A stretch of DNA of 53,602 nt from Synergistaceae bacterium (GCA_017540085.1 JAFYBQ010000009.1:1-53602); one strand, 5' to 3'; positions 31,819-41,221 are shown, numbered from the stretch's first letter. The notes: a model not told the origin generated them from the letters alone. Program-made: numbers and translations.

Positions 31819-33825
31819 TTGGGCAAGGTAGTAAAGAATCTCGGACTCTATCTCGTGTTAGTTCTTGTTGTCGTTACGATGGTCAACACGTTCCTAACAC
31901 CTGAGGAAGTCCAGAAGCAGTATGACGAAATAAGCTACAGCCAGTTCCTGAAAGAATTAGACGCGGGAAATATACGGGTTCTGCAGATACGGAACAACAC
32001 AGTGCCGGGGGAGTCAAGCTCGGCGACAATACAGGGCGAGCTTCACAGCGGGCAGAGATTCCTGACATACGGACTCGATGTCTCAGGGCTTGCGGACAAA
32101 GCATCGGCAAAAGGCATAACGGTTACTGTTGAGGCACCGCAAAAAAATACGTGGCTTATGTCGCTTATGACTTCACTTTTCCCGACTCTATTGCTTATCG
32201 GGGTATGGATATATTTCCTCAACAACATGCAGGGCGGCGGCGGGCGTATTATGTCGTTCGGGCGGAGCAAGGCAAAATTATTCCTCGACAACAAGCCGAA
32301 AGTAACATTTGCTGACGTTGCCGGGTGCGATGAGTCAAAAGAAGAGCTGCAAGAGGTAATACACTTCCTGAAAGACCCGGAGAAATTCAAGAAGCTGGGC
32401 GCGAGAGTCCCGAAAGGCGTATTGCTTGTAGGCCCTCCCGGTACAGGCAAGACTCTTCTTGCGCGTGCGGCGGCGGGCGAGGCTGATGTTCCGTTCTTCA
32501 GCTCAAGCGGGTCAGATTTCGTTGAAATGTTCGTTGGAGTCGGGGCGGCAAGAGTCCGGGACATGTTCGAGCAGGCGAAAAAGTATCAGCCCTGTATCAT
32601 ATTCATTGACGAGATGGACGCGGTTGGTCGGCACAGGGGAGCGGGACTCGGCGGAGGCCATGACGAACGGGAGCAGACATTGAATCAATTGCTTGTTGAG
32701 CTTGACGGGTTCGACGACACTAGCACAACGATACTAATCGCGGCTACAAACAGGCCGGACATATTAGACCCTGCACTTTTGAGGCCGGGAAGATTTGACC
32801 GTCATATTACGGTTGACCGCCCTGATGTTAAGGGACGCGAGGAAATATTGAAGGTTCACATGAAGGATAAAGTTTTTGCTGACGATGTAGATACGGCGGT
32901 TCTTGCGCGGAGTACTCCCGGGCTTGTGGGTGCTGATCTCGAAAATCTCGTGAATGAGGGCGCGTTACTGGCGGCTCGCAGAGGCCACGAGAAAATCACA
33001 ATGGAAGACCTTGAAGAGGGAATAGAGAGAGTCATGGCCGGGCCTGAGCGGAAAAGCAGAATCCTCAACGAGCGCGAACGGAAAATTATCGCATATCATG
33101 AAACGGGACATGCGATAGTCGCAAAAATTCTCCCCGGCTCTGACCCTGTTCACAAAATTTCAATCATCCCACGAGGCCACGCGGCTTTAGGCTACACATT
33201 GCAGGTGCCGGAGGAAGACAGATTCCTCATCTCAAAAAATGAACTCATGAACCGAATATCTATCCTCCTCAGCGGAAGAGTCAGCGAGGAAATTGTGTTC
33301 AATGACGTTACCAGCGGTGCGGCCAATGACCTTGAGAGAGCAACGCAGACAGCCCGCCAGATGGTTACTCAGTTAGGCATGAGCGAGACAATCGGACTGG
33401 TGAAACTCGGCAATAAGCGCGAGGAAATTTTCTTAGGGCGCGACATTTCGGAGGATCGGAATTACAGCGAGCAGATAGCGTATCAGATTGACAAGGAAGT
33501 GAAAGCAATAATCGATACATGCTACGAGACCGCAAAAGAAATTCTGACTTCACGCCGTGCATTGATGGACAAGATAGCCGGAGTCCTTCTTGAACGTGAA
33601 GTGATTGACGCGGAAGAGTTCGACAGGCTCATGAATGAGGAAACATCGCCGGACATACTCAGCAAGGAGGAAAATATCAGCCCCGCAAAAGATGATACCC
33701 CCTCCGATTCACCCTCACAGCCTCAGAATGTATCAGACAGCCCGGAAAAAGTATCAGACATTCCCGAAATCCCCGAAACTAGGGTAGACACACTCCCAAA
33801 AACGGGGCGGGATTTTATCGCATAG
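31819..33825 (+). CDS. ftsH: ATP-dependent zinc metalloprotease FtsH
   Basis: 668 aa, TTG start behind GGAGG. Two transmembrane helices flank a periplasmic domain (about 8-25 and 112-133). The AAA domain has Walker A GPPGTGKT near residue 205, Walker [12 protein letters not shown] and the second region of homology. The protease domain has HETGH at about 427-431. It degrades membrane and short-lived cytosolic proteins as a hexamer. The C-terminal tail (about 615-668) is Ser/Pro/Glu-rich and low-complexity. A TATAATCC promoter element lies at 31771. Confidence 0.97.
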   Translation: MGKVVKNLGLYLVLVLVVVTMVNTFLTPEEVQKQYDEISYSQFLKELDAGNIRVLQIRNNTVPGESSSATIQGELHSGQRFLTYGLDVSGLADKASAKGITVTVEAPQKNTWLMSLMTSLFPTLLLIGVWIYFLNNMQGGGGRIMSFGRSKAKLFLDNKPKVTFADVAGCDESKEELQEVIHFLKDPEKFKKLGARVPKGVLLVGPPGTGKTLLARAAAGEADVPFFSSSGSDFVEMFVGVGAARVRDMFEQAKKYQPCIIFIDEMDAVGRHRGAGLGGGHDEREQTLNQLLVELDGFDDTSTTILIAATNRPDILDPALLRPGRFDRHITVDRPDVKGREEILKVHMKDKVFADDVDTAVLARSTPGLVGADLENLVNEGALLAARRGHEKITMEDLEEGIERVMAGPERKSRILNERERKIIAYHETGHAIVAKILPGSDPVHKISIIPRGHAALGYTLQVPEEDRFLISKNELMNRISILLSGRVSEEIVFNDVTSGAANDLERATQTARQMVTQLGMSETIGLVKLGNKREEIFLGRDISEDRNYSEQIAYQIDKEVKAIIDTCYETAKEILTSRRALMDKIAGVLLEREVIDAEEFDRLMNEETSPDILSKEENISPAKDDTPSDSPSQPQNVSDSPEKVSDIPEIPETRVDTLPKTGRDFIA

Positions 33826-33869
33826 CTTGACGGCTGAAAGTTAATCGGCAATAATTAGCGTGTTTGCGT

Positions 33870-33943
33870 TGGGATGTCGTCCAAGGGCAGGACGCGGGAC
33901 TTTGGATCCTGTAATGATGGTTCGAATCCATCCATCCCAGCCA
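33870..33943 (+). tRNA. tRNA-Gln (anticodon TTG)
   Basis: Acceptor stem TGGGATG / CATCCCA, anticodon arm CGGGA-CTTTGGA-TCCTG with anticodon TTG, T arm with GGTTCGAATCC, discriminator G and an encoded CCA end. It lies between ftsH and glmU. No attachment-site duplication is seen nearby. Confidence 0.95.
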
Positions 33944-33972
33944 CACGACAAATAATAGAGGTGATGCATGTC

Positions 33973-35370
33973 ATGAGTAAACTCTGCGTTCTAGTCATGG
34001 CCGCCGGAAAAGGCACACGAATGAAGAGCGCAACACCTAAAGTTTTACAGCCAGTGCTTGACCGTCCTATTATCGACTATGTTATACTCAGCGCATTATC
34101 AGCCGGAATCACTCAGGAAGATTTAGCGGTTCTTGTAGGTTCAGGCGGTGAGCTTGTCGAATCACACATTACAGAAAATTTCCCGAACGTAAAAATCATA
34201 TGGCAGCATGAACAGCTAGGCACAGGCCATGCGGTGAAGACAGCCCGCGAATTTTGGTCAGCCTATGAGACTCTCATTGTCCTTAACGGAGACCTGCCCA
34301 TGATGAAGCCTGAGAGCCTGAAGCGTTTAATCGCCTCAGCCGGGGAAAATGACTGCTCTGTGATAACGTTCGAGGCAGAAAACCCCGGTGCTTACGGCAG
34401 AATAATACGCGGGGAAAACTCGGTCTCAATTGTCGAATACAAAGACGCTTCCCCGGAACAGCGCGAAATTCACGAGGTCAACGCAGGATGTTACGCCTTC
34501 AATGTGAAATCACTTCTCGGAATCATAGACTCAATCACAAACAGCAACGCACAGCACGAATACTACATCACGGACGCATTAGCCCTCATGAATGACGCGG
34601 GAATGTCAACAGGAGCGTTCATCATGCCGGAGTCCGAAATGCAGGGCGTGAACACTCAGGAGGAATTAGCCCGGGTATCACGTGAAATGCGGCGTGAGAT
34701 TCTGACTCACTGGATGAGCGAGGGAGTCCGAATCGCTGACCCTGACACGGTGTATATTTCTGCGGACGCTGAATTGTCGCATGACGCAGCAATAATGCCG
34801 AACGTGCAAATTTACGGGCGTACGAAAATCGGCGCAGGGTCTGTAATCGGCTCAGGCTCAATCCTCACGAACGCCCAAATCGGCGAAAATGTACACGTAA
34901 TAGCCTATGCGGTAATCGAGAACAGTACACTCAAGAACAACACAAAGGCCGGGCCATTCTGCTACATTCGGGATAATACATGCCTTGAGGAAAACTCTTT
35001 CGCGGGGAAATTCGTTGAGCTGAAAAATTCGCGTATCGGAGAAGGCTCAAAAGTCCCGCACCTGTCATACATGGGAGACGCGACACTCGGCCATGATGTG
35101 AATATCGGCGCGGGTAGCATTACCTGTAACTATGACGGCATGAGGAAAAACAAGACAGTAATCGGCGATGAGTGCTTTATCGGATCAAATACAATGTTTG
35201 TGGCACCTGTTGAAGTCGGAGACAGGTCAACGACAGCGGCAGGCTCTGTGATTACGCAGAGAGTGCCGGAAAATTCACTAGGGGTAGGGAGGGCGAGACA
35301 GAAGAATATTGCGGACTGGTCATTGTTCAATCACCATCACCACAAGACTACAACGGAAGGGGATAAGTAA
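33973..35370 (+). CDS. glmU: Bifunctional GlmU (GlcN-1-P acetyltransferase / GlcNAc-1-P uridyltransferase)
   Basis: About 465 aa. The N-terminal uridyltransferase starts LVMAAGKGTRMKS and contains QLGTGHAVKTA. From about residue 260 the left-handed beta-helix hexapeptide repeats begin, with AGPFCYIR, NIGAGSITCNYDG and the C-terminal AAGSVIT region of the acetyltransferase. It makes UDP-GlcNAc for peptidoglycan. The ATG at 33973 follows AGAGGTG by 9 bases; longer open frames overlapping the tRNA are rejected. It ends with a His-rich stretch (NHHHHK). The prs gene starts 3 bases after the stop. Confidence 0.96.
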   Translation: MSKLCVLVMAAGKGTRMKSATPKVLQPVLDRPIIDYVILSALSAGITQEDLAVLVGSGGELVESHITENFPNVKIIWQHEQLGTGHAVKTAREFWSAYETLIVLNGDLPMMKPESLKRLIASAGENDCSVITFEAENPGAYGRIIRGENSVSIVEYKDASPEQREIHEVNAGCYAFNVKSLLGIIDSITNSNAQHEYYITDALALMNDAGMSTGAFIMPESEMQGVNTQEELARVSREMRREILTHWMSEGVRIADPDTVYISADAELSHDAAIMPNVQIYGRTKIGAGSVIGSGSILTNAQIGENVHVIAYAVIENSTLKNNTKAGPFCYIRDNTCLEENSFAGKFVELKNSRIGEGSKVPHLSYMGDATLGHDVNIGAGSITCNYDGMRKNKTVIGDECFIGSNTMFVAPVEVGDRSTTAAGSVITQRVPENSLGVGRARQKNIADWSLFNHHHHKTTTEGDK

Positions 35371-35372
35371 TC

Positions 35373-36338
35373 ATGCCCAGAGGAAACGGCCTCAAAATCA
35401 TATCAGGAAACGCGCACCCTGAGTTCGCGCAGAAAGTGAGCGAGGAACTTGGAGTCCCGATTGCGGACGTAAAGAGCTTCAAGTTTTCGGACGGCGAGAC
35501 GGGAATCAGATTCGGCGAAAGCGTGAGGGGCGCGGATGTCTTCATCATACAGCCGACATGCTGCCCGACAAATGAGCGAATAATGAATTTGCTGATAATG
35601 GCGGACGCTGTGAAGAGGGCCTCGGCGAATTATGTGAACGCTGTTATTCCGTATTTCGGTTACTGTCGGCAGGACAGGAAAGCCAAGCCCAGAGAGCCAA
35701 TTACGGCGAAACTTGTCGCGAATCTCATCATGCACGGAGGAATAGACCGTGTAATAACGGCGGATCTTCACGCGGGGCAGATACAGGGATTCTTTGACAT
35801 ACCTGTGGATCATCTGACGGCCATGAATCTTTTCGCGGATTACTTCCGGGAATTTCTTGCTGACGACCTGAAGGCGGGAAATGTCGTAGTAGTTTCGCCT
35901 GACGTGGGCGGAGTTGCGCGGGCGAGAAAATTTGCGGTGAAACTCGATGTTGATATAGCGATTGTGGACAAGAGACGCTCCCATGACGTTGCGAATCAGT
36001 CTGAGGTTATGGACATTGTCGGGAACGTGAAAGGACGCACGGCGATTCTTGTTGATGACATTATCGACACGGCCGGGACTATATGCCATGCCGCTGACGG
36101 ATTGATGGAGCGCGGGTGCAAGAGGGTATTTGCGTGCGCGACACATGCGGTTCTTTCGGGGAAGGCGATGGAATACATCAGCGAGTCCGCGATAGAGAGG
36201 CTGATATTCTCTGACACGATACCATTGACGGAGGAGAAGAGGACGGACAAGATATTGCAGCTGTCGATAGCTCCTGCGTTTGCTGAGGCGATAAGGCGGG
36301 TGCATGAGGAGCTGCCGTTGAGTCAGATGTTTGAATGA
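35373..36338 (+). CDS. prs: Ribose-phosphate pyrophosphokinase
   Basis: 321 aa. It makes PRPP from ribose 5-phosphate and ATP. Signatures: FSDGETGIRFGESVRG, YFGYCRQDRKAKPREPITAKLVANL (ATP/ribose-5-P loops), DLHAGQIQGFFDIPVDHL, and the PRPP-binding ILVDDIIDTAGTI. Co-occurrence of glmU and prs in one operon is common in bacteria. ATG behind GGAAGGGGATAAG-type spacing; ends at a strong terminator. Confidence 0.97.
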   Translation: MPRGNGLKIISGNAHPEFAQKVSEELGVPIADVKSFKFSDGETGIRFGESVRGADVFIIQPTCCPTNERIMNLLIMADAVKRASANYVNAVIPYFGYCRQDRKAKPREPITAKLVANLIMHGGIDRVITADLHAGQIQGFFDIPVDHLTAMNLFADYFREFLADDLKAGNVVVVSPDVGGVARARKFAVKLDVDIAIVDKRRSHDVANQSEVMDIVGNVKGRTAILVDDIIDTAGTICHAADGLMERGCKRVFACATHAVLSGKAMEYISESAIERLIFSDTIPLTEEKRTDKILQLSIAPAFAEAIRRVHEELPLSQMFE

Positions 36339-36354
36339 GGATATAGAGAAGATT

Positions 36355-36387
36355 ACGCCCCCGGTGAAAGTGCCGGGGGTAATTTTT
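36355..36387 (+). terminator. Rho-independent terminator after prs
   Basis: CCCCCGG / CCGGGGG perfect stem with loop TGAAAGTG followed by TAATTTTTT. Confidence 0.9.
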
Positions 36388-36458
36388 TGCGCGTATGTAA
36401 AAATTTATGTGATTAATTTATGGAAATTCAGAGATAAAAATATGGGTAAAACAACACT

Positions 36459-36557
36459 ATGCTATAATATTTGCTGTCTAAAGTTCATATTAAGCACCCG
36501 ATTATTCTCATGTAGTCTAATTATTCGTCTTGTCCGTTGCTTATTATAGCATAGCGC
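36459..36557. repeat. Inverted-repeat, promoter-like intergenic element
   Basis: CTATGCTATAAT on the left and ATTATAGCATAG on the right are perfect 12-base inverted repeats about 75 bases apart. The right copy, read on the minus strand, is followed after 7 bases by GGACAAG. The same CTATGCTATAAT-N7-GGACAAG occurs on the plus strand at 17994-18019. Each arm contains TATAAT. It could be a pair of inward-facing promoters or a small mobile (MITE-like) element. The remainder of the 36388-36663 gap shows no gene. Confidence 0.5.
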
Positions 36558-36663
36558 AAGACGTGTGATTGTTAGTTGTGTGCTTTTGCTCTTGCGCCGG
36601 GTAGTTTTCTTCGTGAAGGGGGCTGTTTGGCGCAACGTTTTGTACTTTGGGAAGGAGGCGTTA

Positions 36664-36788
36664 ATGAAGAGAGTCGCGTTTTTAGTGCTGTTGTCGCTTT
36701 TGTTCAGGCTTGGGAGTCCGATTGTGTAATTGTAGGTGCGGCTGTGGCGGGGGCTACTGCTGCTATCTCTGGTAAAAAAGAAAAATAG
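36664..36788 (+). pseudogene. Small signal-peptide ORF broken by one base in a T-run
   Basis: The ATG at 36664 has a strong site (GGAAGGAGG) and opens MKRVAFLVLLSLL. That frame then stops 5 codons after a TTTT run (36698-36701). Adding one T continues as FVQAWESDCVIVGAAVAGATAAISGKKEK to TAG at 36786, giving a sensible signal peptide and a 40-aa secreted or lipid-anchored peptide. Either the gene is decayed or the run is a slippage switch. It precedes the toxin gene by 13 bases. Confidence 0.5.
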
Positions 36789-36801
36789 GGAGGTAATAAT
36801 C

Positions 36802-37785
36802 ATGCTGAAAAGGTCAAAAAAAGTTGCGCTGCTTGCGGTGTGCGTAATGGTGTTCGGAGTTGTTCAGCCTGCGTTCGCGTGGGGAAATCGTACAGGCTCG
36901 CGGGAAGGTGATGCGGTTGCATACGGCGCGGGTGCCGGGACAGCTGCGGCAATAGGGGCGGCGGCTCTAATATTCTTCACGGGCGGCCTTGCGACTCCTT
37001 TTGTGGTTGGTGCTGCTGCTGTGGCTGGAGTTGCCGGAGCGGCCGGGGGAGCGTATTACGGTTACAACGTTGAAGAAAAATCGCTCGCAAAAGATACGGG
37101 TGTCTTGGTTGGAGCTGGCGCATTTGGTGCGGGCGCGGGGGTCGTGGCGGGAGCTGCTGCTGCTGCTGCTGCTGGCGGTGTTGTGGCGGGCGGTGGAGCT
37201 GTTGCCGGAGGAGCTGCTACGGGAGGTGCCGGTGCCACTGTTACAATCGGGAAGATCGGTTTAGGAACTGCTGCTATCGGCGGTACTGGCGGTGTTGTTG
37301 CGAGTCAGCAGAAATCTTCAAGTAATGGCTACTCTCATACACCGATTAACGGACACGGTGGAACGTGGGCAGGCGAACGCGGAAATTCAAACTGGATTAT
37401 GGACGAAAATACTGTACCTGCAAACAAGCTCTATAATCCCGAAAAACTTACATGGAACGAAATCAACGCAAAGTACAGGAACGACATCAAGAATATTCCT
37501 TACAAGAACGGAGAGCCGGACTTCTCTGCGGTGTCAGTCGGCACTGTAAAGATAAACAACTTCACACGCAGCCGTCCGGATAATTTCAGGAATGCCGATA
37601 AAATTTTTGCCGACAAGCTCAACGGAGAGAACAATTTGAATCTTTCAGCAAAAGATATAGCACAGTTCCGAAAAGATAACAATCTCACATGGCACGAACG
37701 CTCAGACATGGGGACAATGGATCTAGTTCCGAGAGAATATCATTCCTTGCCTCATTCAGGCGGGATCTCAAACGTCAACAAGTAA
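36802..37785 (+). CDS. Secreted protein with C-terminal HNH/Endo VII-type nuclease domain (polymorphic toxin-like)
   Basis: 327 aa from the ATG behind AGGGAGGT. A signal peptide (VALLAVCVMVFGVVQPAFA) leads into about 150 residues extremely rich in Gly/Ala with hydrophobic, glycine-zipper-like stretches. A hydrophilic C-terminal domain follows (about 180-327) with YKNGEPDFS, FTRSRPDNF and TWHERSDMGTMDLVPREYH, then PHSGG, matching the WHH-type HNH nuclease toxins. Those kill by cutting nucleic acid and normally have an adjacent immunity gene; none is seen downstream. A longer frame upstream of 36802 overlaps the small ORF and is not used. Confidence 0.75.
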   Translation: MLKRSKKVALLAVCVMVFGVVQPAFAWGNRTGSREGDAVAYGAGAGTAAAIGAAALIFFTGGLATPFVVGAAAVAGVAGAAGGAYYGYNVEEKSLAKDTGVLVGAGAFGAGAGVVAGAAAAAAAGGVVAGGGAVAGGAATGGAGATVTIGKIGLGTAAIGGTGGVVASQQKSSSNGYSHTPINGHGGTWAGERGNSNWIMDENTVPANKLYNPEKLTWNEINAKYRNDIKNIPYKNGEPDFSAVSVGTVKINNFTRSRPDNFRNADKIFADKLNGENNLNLSAKDIAQFRKDNNLTWHERSDMGTMDLVPREYHSLPHSGGISNVNK

Positions 37786-37814
37786 GACTGTAAATATTTT
37801 TGCCTTCGGACAAA

Positions 37815-37882
37815 ACACCGGGGCAATTTTTTTCCCCGTCAACAAAAAATCCCCCGCCATTCACGACAGGGGACTCAATTTC
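37815..37882 (-). terminator. Terminator region between the toxin and TRAP permease genes
   Basis: On the minus strand, CCCCTGTC...GGCGGGGG is followed by ATTTTTTG, serving the permease gene. A second hairpin, CGGGG-CAATTTTTTT-CCCCG at 37819-37838, may serve the plus-strand toxin gene. Confidence 0.65.
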
Positions 37883-39943
37883 TCACACAGCAGGACTCGC
37901 CCGGCCCTTCATGTATTGCACAGTGAAGACGAATCCCACAAGCATTAACCCGATAAGGTCGCTCACAATTCCAGGCACAAGCATACTCAGTCCACCCGCG
38001 CAGATTATCACCCTCATGATGATATTCATCCGCCCGAAAAGATACCCGTTCAGGCTCGCCACAACCCCGAAAATCCCAAGAAGAGCCGTCGCGCATATCA
38101 GCACGATCTCAAGCCCGACAAGTATATTCGTCAGCACTGCCCCCGCGCCCGTTATCGCGATTATCGGCTGTACGTTCTCGAACAGCATCGCAGGTGTGAA
38201 CGCGAATATATACGGCACAATGAACGCCCCTATCGCCAGCTTTGTCGCGTTGAAGGCAGTCCTCATCGGGGGAGCTTTCGCGATCGCAGAGCCAGCGTAA
38301 GCCGCCAAAGCTACAGGCGGTGTGATGTCCGCAACTATCCCGAAATAGAACACAAAGAAGTGTGCGCAGATTTTCTCTATCCCTATCGCAGGAGCCATCA
38401 GAATCGGGGCGCATGTCGCCGCCATTATGCAGTAGTTTGCCGTCGTAGGCACTCCCATTCCCAGAATTACACAGCATATCATTGTGAGTACGAGCGCGAT
38501 AAACGCATGTCCGCCCGATACGTTTACTACCATTGTGATTAATTCTGACGCAAGCCCCGTTGACGTTATGCACCCTGCAACAAGCCCGGCCATAGCACAC
38601 GCAACTGCTACCGTTATTGTTCCGCGCCCGCCTGCCTCTAATGCGTCAATGATTTTTCGCGGGGTGATTCGTTCGTCCTTGTTCAGCAATCCCACAAGAA
38701 TCGCAAAACCTATCGCAATGGCCGCTGAAAACTGCATAGTGTAAATATTCATCGACACCATCACAACGAGAATGATTAACGGCAGGAGCAGATATATTTT
38801 CGGCAGAAGGGAAAGTACACGGGGTAATTCTTCTTTCGGGATTCCCTTCAGGCCGAGTTTCTTTGCCTCTAGGTGAACAGCGATATATATTCCCGCAAAG
38901 TATAAAACCGCCGGCAATATCGCTTTCAGTGCGACCTGTGAATAGGGTATGCCCATGTATTCGGCCATGAGGAACGCCGCCGCGCCCATTATCGGAGGCA
39001 TTATCTGTCCGCCCGTTGACGCTGCTGCCTCGACTGCCCCGGCAAATTCCGGCCTGTACCCCGTGCGTTTCATCATGGGAATCGTAACGCTTCCTGTTGT
39101 TACTGTGTTTCCGACTGATGAGCCTGATACCATTCCGCAAAGTGCTGACGAAATCACCGCAACTTTCGCAGGCCCTCCCGCGCTCGCTCCTGCTATGGCG
39201 TTGGCCAAGTTTATGAAGAACGTAGAAATCCCGGTGCGCTCCAAGAATGCCCCGAAAATGATAAACACAACAATATATTTCGCGCAGACCTCAATAGGCG
39301 TACTTCTGAGGCCGTCCCCTGTCGAGTAAAACAAATCGTAGATGACTTTCCCGAATCTTACTGTCGAGAACGCATAGAACATTAACGCCCCGACAACGCA
39401 AAGTATTGGGATTCCCACGCACCTCCGGCACAGTTCCATAGCCGACAAAATCGCCATCACCGCAAGAGTTACCATCATCATATAATTCGGGTTACGGGGA
39501 CTCGTTACACGGAGCGCAAGTTTTATGATGCTCTCGGCGTTGAATGCAAAGTAGAAAAACGGTATAGCCCCGGCAAGCATTAATATTATGTCGTAGAACG
39601 GTATCGAGTTCACGCGGGGAGTCGTGTCGAACGTCAGCGGGATTGAAAGTGAGTCGCTTATTCCCGGCTTCAGAGTCCCGGATGATTTTCGTATCGGGTA
39701 ATGAAGGTAGCCGAGAATTATTATCAGTCCGAGAAAGACATTCAGCCGTATTTCAGGCATGGCCGTGCTGAAGAGAGTAACATATATGCAGTACAGCGAG
39801 AACAAAGCCGACAGCCACCGCACAATAACGCCCGGAGTCCCTTCCCATATTCTGACGTTGGACTCGCGGTCATACTTTTTCATTACTGCGTCAACATCTG
39901 CCTCCATTTGTGCTATGTCTTCACGTGTAATTTCATCGCTCAT
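37883..39943 (-). CDS. TRAP transporter fused permease (DctQ-DctM), TAXI type
   Basis: About 686 aa. After a charged N terminus come roughly four helices corresponding to DctQ and then about a dozen of the DctM part, with typical motifs: FIIFGAFLERTGISTFFINLA, SSALCGMVSGSSVGNTVTTG, GGQIMPPIMGAAAFLMAEY and GMGVPTTANYCIMA. It uses ion gradients to import carboxylates or amino acids delivered by a TAXI receptor. The ATG at 39943 follows AAAAGGAGG; a longer frame upstream runs into repeat sequence and is rejected. It is downstream of two TAXI receptor genes. Confidence 0.93.
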   Translation of the reverse strand: MSDEITREDIAQMEADVDAVMKKYDRESNVRIWEGTPGVIVRWLSALFSLYCIYVTLFSTAMPEIRLNVFLGLIIILGYLHYPIRKSSGTLKPGISDSLSIPLTFDTTPRVNSIPFYDIILMLAGAIPFFYFAFNAESIIKLALRVTSPRNPNYMMMVTLAVMAILSAMELCRRCVGIPILCVVGALMFYAFSTVRFGKVIYDLFYSTGDGLRSTPIEVCAKYIVVFIIFGAFLERTGISTFFINLANAIAGASAGGPAKVAVISSALCGMVSGSSVGNTVTTGSVTIPMMKRTGYRPEFAGAVEAAASTGGQIMPPIMGAAAFLMAEYMGIPYSQVALKAILPAVLYFAGIYIAVHLEAKKLGLKGIPKEELPRVLSLLPKIYLLLPLIILVVMVSMNIYTMQFSAAIAIGFAILVGLLNKDERITPRKIIDALEAGGRGTITVAVACAMAGLVAGCITSTGLASELITMVVNVSGGHAFIALVLTMICCVILGMGVPTTANYCIMAATCAPILMAPAIGIEKICAHFFVFYFGIVADITPPVALAAYAGSAIAKAPPMRTAFNATKLAIGAFIVPYIFAFTPAMLFENVQPIIAITGAGAVLTNILVGLEIVLICATALLGIFGVVASLNGYLFGRMNIIMRVIICAGGLSMLVPGIVSDLIGLMLVGFVFTVQYMKGRASPAV

Positions 39944-40264
39944 GAAAATTCCTCCTTTTGTTGTTATATCTCCCTTAATCCCTCTTGGCGGGTTCACCCC
40001 CCTTCCGCTTGCGCTCCCTCCCCCCTTGGCAGGTCTACCCCCCTTCCGCTGTCGCTCCCTCCCCCCTTGACAGGGGGGACAAGAGACTCGCGCCCATGTT
40101 CTTGCCTCCCCTGCGTAAGGGGAGGTGCCTGAAAGGCGGTGGGGTTGCTAACGGAGGGATCGCAGGCCGGAGGGGGCGCCGCGGGGTCGCAAGGAGCAAA
40201 GATTAACAAAAAACGGCCGCAACTCCTTAAAGCCGCAGCCGCGAATTTTCTGTTTTACGGGAAA
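39944..40264. repeat. Intergenic GC-rich repeat element
   Basis: No gene is seen. CCCCCCTTCCGCT-(T)G-CGCTCCCTCCCCCCTTG-CAG-type units of about 37 bases recur at 39999-40033 and 40039-40073, followed by CCCCTTGACAGGGGGG and CCTCCCC-TGCGTAA-GGGGAGG hairpins. Such REP-like sequence gives spurious long open frames on both strands. Close to 40204-40230 an AAAAAACGGCC...GCCG hairpin may terminate the upstream receptor gene. Confidence 0.75.
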
Positions 40265-41221
40265 TTATTTCCCCGCTACTTTGATGTCATGCTCGCCGAA
40301 ATATTTCACCGCGCCTTTGTGGTAGGGGACTGCCGTATACGATGCCGCGAATGTCATATCAAGCTCCGCGCCCTTTGCGTGTGCCTTCGTGATTTCGTCC
40401 TTGTTGTCGAACACTCCGCACAGGAAGTTATACACGTCAGCTTCTGAGACATCATCACGGGCGATTACGACAGCTCCGACAGCTACCGTTACTGTGTCGC
40501 TGTCCGTGCCGTAAACATCTTTCTTGATGACGTTCATGCTGTAGTAGGGCGATTTCGCGATAAGCGCGAGTACATGCTCATCATCGAACCCGACAAGGTA
40601 GACCTTCTTTGTCGCCGCGAGTGAGGTTACCGCTGTCGTTGGCGCACCCGCTACGATAAATGCCGCGTCAATTTTCCCGTCCTGCAGTGCCTCAACAGAG
40701 TCGCCGAATGACTGGTACGTCGGCTTAATGTCCTTGTCGACATCGAGTCCGTACGCCTCAAGAACATCTACCGCGTTGAAGTAGACCCCTGACCCTGCCG
40801 CGCCGACTGATACATTTTTCCCCTTCAGATCGGCCACTGTCTTTATTGACGGGTCAAGCGTTACTATCTGTACCTGCTCCATGTAGAGATTCGCCACCGT
40901 CGAGAAGTTTGTGATTTTCTCCTCGAACAGGCGCGTACCCTTGTAGGCGTATGCTCCTACGTCTGACTGTACAAAGCCTAACTGCGCGTCCCCGTTGTCC
41001 ATAGCCTCGATATTAGCCTTTGACCCACCGGAAGTTATTGCCGTGATTGTCGTTGATGTCTTCTCGCCGACTTTGCCCGCAAGGACTCCGCCGAAACCGT
41101 AATACGTTCCCTGTGCGCCGCCGGTCGTGAACACAAGTTTTGTCCCGCCCGGCATACCGTCAGCAAACGCACAGCCCGCGAACATCATCAGAACTGCGAA
41201 CGCCGCAAAAATTTTCCTCAT
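40265..41221 (-). CDS. TAXI-family TRAP solute-binding protein, paralogue 2
   Basis: 318 aa with a signal peptide (IFAAFAVLMMFAGCAFA), then the TAXI pattern: TKLVFTTGGAQGTYYGFGGVLA, SGGSKANIEAMDNGDAQLGFVQSDV, VSVGAAGSGVYFNAVDVLEAYG, QDGKIDAAFIVAGAPTTAV. TAXI receptors deliver substrates such as glutamate or dicarboxylates to fused TRAP permeases. The signal-peptide Cys could be a lipobox, although no consensus LxxC is clear. It starts 13 bases after paralogue 1. Confidence 0.93.
   Translation of the reverse strand: MRKIFAAFAVLMMFAGCAFADGMPGGTKLVFTTGGAQGTYYGFGGVLAGKVGEKTSTTITAITSGGSKANIEAMDNGDAQLGFVQSDVGAYAYKGTRLFEEKITNFSTVANLYMEQVQIVTLDPSIKTVADLKGKNVSVGAAGSGVYFNAVDVLEAYGLDVDKDIKPTYQSFGDSVEALQDGKIDAAFIVAGAPTTAVTSLAATKKVYLVGFDDEHVLALIAKSPYYSMNVIKKDVYGTDSDTVTVAVGAVVIARDDVSEADVYNFLCGVFDNKDEITKAHAKGAELDMTFAASYTAVPYHKGAVKYFGEHDIKVAGK

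Noticed and set aside
33870-33943. tRNA-Gln as an integration site for a mobile element
   Set aside because: The tRNA is followed directly by glmU-prs, and no 3' end duplication or integrase is present in the window.
33874-33972. Upstream-extended start of GlmU overlapping the tRNA
   Set aside because: The extension has no homology; the ATG at 33973 has a proper ribosome site and matches the family N terminus.
35403-36305. Long 300-codon open frame antisense to prs
   Set aside because: It mirrors a clearly conserved enzyme, has Arg/His/Tyr-rich composition without motifs, and has no ribosome site.
38109-39140. Several open frames antisense to the TRAP permease
   Set aside because: They are shadow frames of a high-GC membrane protein gene with no start signals or conserved motifs.
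39985-40075. Possible CRISPR array (two similar C-rich units)
   Set aside because: Only two imperfect units with no spacer pattern and no cas genes; REP-like sequence explains it better.
39994-40209. Open frames on both strands in the TRAP intergenic region
   Set aside because: They are translations of a GC-rich repeat (Pro/Gly/Arg-rich) and lack protein-like features.
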